A stretch of DNA of 64,000 nucleotides from Jatrophihabitans telluris (GTDB lineage: Bacteria > Actinomycetota > Actinomycetes > Mycobacteriales > Jatrophihabitantaceae), in NCBI RefSeq assembly GCF_023516435.1, contig NZ_CP097332.1:1488001-1552000 (forward strand), written 5' to 3'. The translations under genes were made by a program, and so were the position numbers. Numbering within the stretch: the first letter of the stretch is position 1; every line of letters starts with the position of its first letter. Below are positions 60,666-64,000 of the stretch, piece by piece. The notes under the pieces are model-generated. The model did not search any database, had not been told where the DNA came from, and worked only from the letters and a program-made list of their open reading frames with translations.

Positions 60666-61973
60666 TTATCCTGCGGGGGTTTCTCGCTGCGCGAGCAGCG
60701 ATTGCCACAAGCCCGGAAAGTCGGCGAGGGTCTTCGTGGTCGAGGCGATGTCATCGACGACGACGCCGGGGACGGCCAGGCCGAGCACCGCGCCGGCCTG
60801 GGCCATCCGATGATCGGCGTAGGCCCGGAAGACGGCTGGGTGCAACGGGGCCGGGCCGATGACGAGTCCGTCCTCGGTTTCGCTGACGTCGGATCCGGCG
60901 GCGGCAAGCTCGGTACGCAGCGCCGCAAGCCGATCGGTTTCGTGTCCGCGGATGTGGGCCACTCCGGACAGCCTCGAGCGGCCCGGGGCCAGGGCGCAGA
61001 TCGCGGCGATGACCGGGGTCAGCTCGCTGGCCTCGTGCAGATCGGCCACCAGCGGGCGTAACCCGGCCAGACCGGGACCGGTCACGGTGAGCCCGTCCGG
61101 CGCGAGCCGCACCTCGGCGCCCAGGTGGGTGAACAGCTCACGCAGCAGATCACCGGGCTGGGTGGTCGTCGCGGGCCAGTGCGGCACCGTCACCGACCCG
61201 CCGCACACCAGCGCGGCGGCCAGGAACGGCGCGGCGTTGGACAGATCCGGTTCGATGACGGTGTCCGGCAGGTCGATGGCGCCCGGCACGACGACCCAGC
61301 GGTTGGGCTGGCTCGCGTCGACCTCGACACCGGCCTCGGCGAGGCACGCCAGCGACATCTCGATGTGGGGCAGCGAGGGCAGGCTCGCCCCGACGTGGTG
61401 AATCTCGAGCCCTTTGTCGAACCGAGCACCCGCCAGGAGCAGGGCGGAGACGAACTGGCTCGACGCCGAGGCATCCAGCTCGACGCGGCCGCCACCGATC
61501 GATCCGTTGCCGTGGACGGTGAAGGGCAGACCACCGGTGCCGTCGTCGGAGATGGACAGCCCGGCCTGGCGCAACCCGTCGAGCAGGGTCCGCATCGGAC
61601 GGGTGCGGGCGTGCGGGTCACCGTCGAAGCAGCTGTCCCCGTCGGCGAAGCCGGCCAGCGGCGGAACGAATCGCATGACGGTGCCTGCGAGCCCGCAGTC
61701 GACCGGACCGGCGCTGAACCGGCCGGGGTGCACCCGCCAGTCAGCTCCCTCGTCGTCGATCCGCACGCCGAGGCTGCGCAACGCACCGCACATGAGCGTG
61801 GTGTCCCGGGCGCGCAGCGGGGCGGTCACGAGCGTGGGCGTCACGCTGAGGGCAGCGAGCACCAGCACCCGATTGGTCAATGACTTCGATCCCGGCAGTG
61901 CGACCGTTGCCGCCAAGGGGCCGCTCGCGCTGGGAGCAGTCCAGCCGAGGTCGCCGGAGGGTGTCATGGTCAT
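60666..61973 (-). CDS. aroA: 3-phosphoshikimate 1-carboxyvinyltransferase (EPSP synthase)
   Basis: A 435-residue two-lobed enzyme of the shikimate pathway, joining shikimate 3-phosphate and phosphoenolpyruvate. Motifs are LPGSKSLTNRVLVLAAL (phosphate-binding), GLAGTVMRFVPPLAG, DASASSQFVSALLL, and the C-terminal ADHRMAQAGAVLGL. ATG 61973 or 61967 gives the right length; the frame runs on to 62264 inside the divergent SRAP gene, which is rejected. It is only 24 bp from the SRAP start, so the two share a compact divergent promoter. rsgA follows 17 bp downstream. Confidence 0.95.
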   Translation of the reverse strand: MTMTPSGDLGWTAPSASGPLAATVALPGSKSLTNRVLVLAALSVTPTLVTAPLRARDTTLMCGALRSLGVRIDDEGADWRVHPGRFSAGPVDCGLAGTVMRFVPPLAGFADGDSCFDGDPHARTRPMRTLLDGLRQAGLSISDDGTGGLPFTVHGNGSIGGGRVELDASASSQFVSALLLAGARFDKGLEIHHVGASLPSLPHIEMSLACLAEAGVEVDASQPNRWVVVPGAIDLPDTVIEPDLSNAAPFLAAALVCGGSVTVPHWPATTTQPGDLLRELFTHLGAEVRLAPDGLTVTGPGLAGLRPLVADLHEASELTPVIAAICALAPGRSRLSGVAHIRGHETDRLAALRTELAAAGSDVSETEDGLVIGPAPLHPAVFRAYADHRMAQAGAVLGLAVPGVVVDDIASTTKTLADFPGLWQSLLAQRETPAG

Positions 61974-61997
61974 AGTCTGCCGGTAGCGTCCATTCCT

Positions 61998-62864
61998 ATG
62001 TGCGGCCGGTACGTATCCAGCAAATCCAGTTCGGACCTGCTCGACGAGTTCGACGCCGTCGACGAGACCGACGGCACGCTGTTCGAACCTGACTACAACG
62101 TGGCCCCGACCACCACCGTTCGCGCCGTCGTGACCCGGTTCCCGCGTGAACAATCGATCGGGATCGACTCCCAGGCCGGCGAGATCGCCGATGCCAAGAC
62201 CGCGGGCAGGACCGGCGGAGTCGTCGCCCCGCGGACAGCGGTCCGGCAACTGCGGGCGGTGCACTGGGGCTTGGTCCCCTCGTGGGCCAAGGACGTCTCG
62301 TCGGGCAACCGGATGTTCAACGCGCGCGCCGAGACCGTCCCCACCAAGTCGGCCTTCAGCCGCGCGTTCGCCAAGCGGCGCTGCCTGATCCCGACCGACG
62401 GCTGGTACGAATGGCGCAAGACGACCGATCGTGCCGGTGCCCCGTCCAAGCAGGCCTACTACATGACCTCACCGGACGGCCGATCCATCGCGCTGGCCGG
62501 GTTGTACGAGTTCTGGCGACCGCGAACAGGCGCCGACGCCGAGCCCGGGGACTGGCTGGTGTCGGCCACGATCATCACGGTGGCCTCCCAGGGTGAACTC
62601 GCCGGCATTCATGAACGGATGCCCTTGGTGCTCGATCCGCGGGACTGGGATCGCTGGCTGGACCCGGCCGCGGACGGTCCGCTCGACCTGCTCGCGGGCT
62701 GGGACGAAGCCGGTGGCGAGGGACTCGAGCTGCGCCCGGTCGCGGATCTGGTCAACAGCGTGAAGAACAACGGTCCGGAACTGCTCGAGCCCGTCGCCGA
62801 GCCGGCCCAATCTCTCGAGTCAGCCCCATCCCTTGAGCGAGCTCAGTCGCTCGAGCTGTTCTGA
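61998..62864 (+). CDS. SRAP-domain protein (HMCES/YedK type, abasic-site DNA-protein crosslink)
   Basis: A 288-residue SOS-response-associated peptidase-fold protein. It starts MCGRYV, so removal of Met exposes the catalytic C2 that crosslinks to abasic sites in single-stranded DNA. Further conserved parts are YNVAPTTTVRAV, RMFNARAETVPTKSAF, RRCLIPTDGWYEWRK and the His of IHERMPLVL. The C-terminal 35 residues repeat SLESAPSLERAQSLE and are probably disordered. Divergent from aroA, as seen in other actinomycetes. Its stop overlaps the next ATG (TGATG). Confidence 0.93.
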   Translation: MCGRYVSSKSSSDLLDEFDAVDETDGTLFEPDYNVAPTTTVRAVVTRFPREQSIGIDSQAGEIADAKTAGRTGGVVAPRTAVRQLRAVHWGLVPSWAKDVSSGNRMFNARAETVPTKSAFSRAFAKRRCLIPTDGWYEWRKTTDRAGAPSKQAYYMTSPDGRSIALAGLYEFWRPRTGADAEPGDWLVSATIITVASQGELAGIHERMPLVLDPRDWDRWLDPAADGPLDLLAGWDEAGGEGLELRPVADLVNSVKNNGPELLEPVAEPAQSLESAPSLERAQSLELF

Positions 62865-63478
62865 TGCCGTCCCGCCGGATCGAGATCGAGACGTCCAGCG
62901 GGCTCGCCTGGGTGGATCTCGACCGCGTCCCCGGTGGGCAGCGGTTGCTGCTGATCGGCCACGGTGCCGGGGGGTCGGTCGACTCGCCCGACCTGCTCGC
63001 GGTTCGCGAGCACTGCCTGGCGGCCGGGATCAGCGTCGCCCGAGTGACCCAGCCGTACCGGGTCGCGGGCAGGAAAGCGCCGCCGACCGCGCCCGTTCTG
63101 GACGACGCGTGGTTCGCGGTGGCGCGCGCCCTGGGCCGCCGACGGGGACTGAGCGCGCTGGAGTTCAGCTTCGGGGGCCGCTCCTCCGGCGCGCGAGTGG
63201 CCTGCCGGTGCGCGGCGACCGGGGCGGCCCCGGGCTCACCGCACTCGGTGGTGGCGATCGCGTTCCCCGTTCATCCGCCGGGCAAGCCGGAGCGTTCGCG
63301 GCTGTCCGAACTCGATGCGGTGCCGGTGCCGGTCCTCGTCGTTCAGGGCGACCGGGACCCGTTCGGGCTGCCACCACAGGCCGCGGGACGGACGGTGCGC
63401 ATCGTCTCGGGGGACCACGGGCTCAAGCGCGCCGCTGACGAGGTGGGTCGGCTGGTGGCCGAGTACCTCTCGGCGTGA
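62864..63478 (+). CDS. Small alpha/beta hydrolase
   Basis: A 204-residue hydrolase of the dienelactone-hydrolase-like family. The core has LLIGHGAGGSVDSPDLLAV, the nucleophile elbow G-R-S107-S-G, VAIAFPVHPPGKP, the acid in VVQGDRDPFG and the histidine in SGDHGLKRA. It is translationally coupled to the SRAP gene. Function unknown; the fold is that of the KAT/COG3571-type hydrolases. Confidence 0.85.
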   Translation: MPSRRIEIETSSGLAWVDLDRVPGGQRLLLIGHGAGGSVDSPDLLAVREHCLAAGISVARVTQPYRVAGRKAPPTAPVLDDAWFAVARALGRRRGLSALEFSFGGRSSGARVACRCAATGAAPGSPHSVVAIAFPVHPPGKPERSRLSELDAVPVPVLVVQGDRDPFGLPPQAAGRTVRIVSGDHGLKRAADEVGRLVAEYLSA

Positions 63479-63572
63479 CCGCCACGCCCAGCCGGGGCAG
63501 TCCACCCATCCGGAAACGGGCCGTCGACGCGGCCGGGGTGGGGCCGGGGTGCGGCCCTCGGCTCGGCCGCCC

Positions 63573-64000
63573 TCAGATCGTGGCGATGTCGGCGATGATG
63601 GCGCCGGTCAGTTGGGCGAGGTCGGCGGGGGACAGCTCGACCTGCAGGCCCCGCCGTCCCGCGGAGACGAAGACGGTCGAGAACGTCAGGGCGCTGGAAT
63701 CGAGCACGACGCGCAGCTTGGTCCGGTGTCCGAGTGGGCTGATCCCGCCGAGGACGTACCCGGTGGCGCGCTGGGCCTTGCCCGGGTCGGCCATCTCGGC
63801 TTTCTTGCCCTCGACGGCCGCGGCAAGCGCCTTGAGGCTCAGCTTGCCCGCGACCGGAACCACCGCGCAGACCAGCGCACCGTCGACCGAGGCGATGAGA
63901 GTCTTGAAGATCTGGTGCGGGTCGACGCCCAACAAAGCCGCCGCTTCGTCGCCGTACGACCCCGATCGCGCATCGTGCTCATACGGATGCAGAGAGTGAG
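63573..64000 (-). CDS. ybaK: Cys-tRNA(Pro)/Pro-tRNA-type deacylase, YbaK/EbsC family (5' end beyond window)
   Basis: The last about 142 residues of a YbaK-family protein. The open frame reaches base 64000 with YEHDARSGSYGDEAAALLG, then DPHQIFKTLIASVDGA, the catalytic-type K of FKTL, KLSLKALAAAVEGKKAEMAD, the RATGYVLGGISPLGH loop and a C-terminal QVELSPADLAQLTGAI. The family hydrolyses Cys-tRNA(Pro). The true start lies to the right of the window. The 94-bp gap to the convergent hydrolase (63479-63572) has no clear terminator beyond a short GGCCG/CGGCC stem. Confidence 0.9.
   Translation of the reverse strand, partial: HSLHPYEHDARSGSYGDEAAALLGVDPHQIFKTLIASVDGALVCAVVPVAGKLSLKALAAAVEGKKAEMADPGKAQRATGYVLGGISPLGHRTKLRVVLDSSALTFSTVFVSAGRRGLQVELSPADLAQLTGAIIADIATI

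Overview
High-GC bacterial chromosome, coding almost wall to wall on both strands, with many GTG/TTG starts and four-base start/stop overlaps. The gene set points to an actinomycete (Actinomycetota): a single-chain biotin carboxylase/carboxyltransferase of 1862 residues, fused isobutyryl-CoA mutase IcmF, two MMPL transporters, a DrrA/DrrB-type exporter, a Lon gene behind a perfect HAIR operator (the HspR site), and the block SRAP / aroA / rsgA / hisN. Genus cannot be fixed from the sequence alone. No rRNA, tRNA, CRISPR array, prophage or insertion sequence was seen. No gap between genes exceeds about 300 bases; the larger gaps (703-942, 2574-2787, 13805-14030, 55693-55966) are described through their sites where any are visible.

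Region 1 (1-13804), deoxysugar catabolism. Two FadR-type GntR regulators flank a short-chain dehydrogenase. A nine-gene operon-like run on the + strand (2788-11986) encodes a sugar-binding lipoprotein, two ABC permeases (no ATPase), a 649-residue protein of unknown function, a fumarylacetoacetate-hydrolase-family enzyme, an SDR, an L-rhamnose-mutarotase-family protein, a COG3618 lactonase and an aldo/keto reductase. This matches the oxidative, non-phosphorylating route for L-fucose or a similar 6-deoxy sugar to pyruvate plus lactate, with only the sugar-acid dehydratase missing. A YghZ-like reductase and a cysteine hydrolase follow.

Region 2 (14031-34793), mixed lipid, signalling and export functions. 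It holds the giant carboxylase, an SGNH hydrolase, a membrane GGDEF-EAL protein translationally coupled to an orphan solute-binding lipoprotein, a NarL-type two-component pair divergent from an MMPL transporter, a PAS-GGDEF protein coupled to an HDOD protein, a proline iminopeptidase, an ABC-2 exporter, and an ECF sigma factor with a SnoaL-like C-terminal domain.

Region 3 (34904-43950). IcmF lies downstream of two palindromic operators two helical turns apart and next to a cytosolic BtuF-like protein. After an SDR comes a tight operon: NCS1 permease, cysteine hydrolase, ADP-ribosylglycohydrolase-family protein and PfkB kinase. This looks like an import-and-dismantle pathway for an N-riboside and is the best candidate here for an undescribed system.

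Region 4 (44108-64000), housekeeping and scattered metabolism. Genes are HAIR-controlled lon, a cytosolic sulfite-oxidase-like enzyme with its own flavin reductase, gnd, a fused E1 alpha/beta 2-oxoacid dehydrogenase, a second MMPL transporter, an LLM-family oxidoreductase with VOC proteins, a YbaK-domain protein, hisN, a 49-residue ORF coupled to an aminotransferase, rsgA, aroA, an SRAP protein, a small alpha/beta hydrolase and, running off the right edge, a second YbaK-type deacylase.
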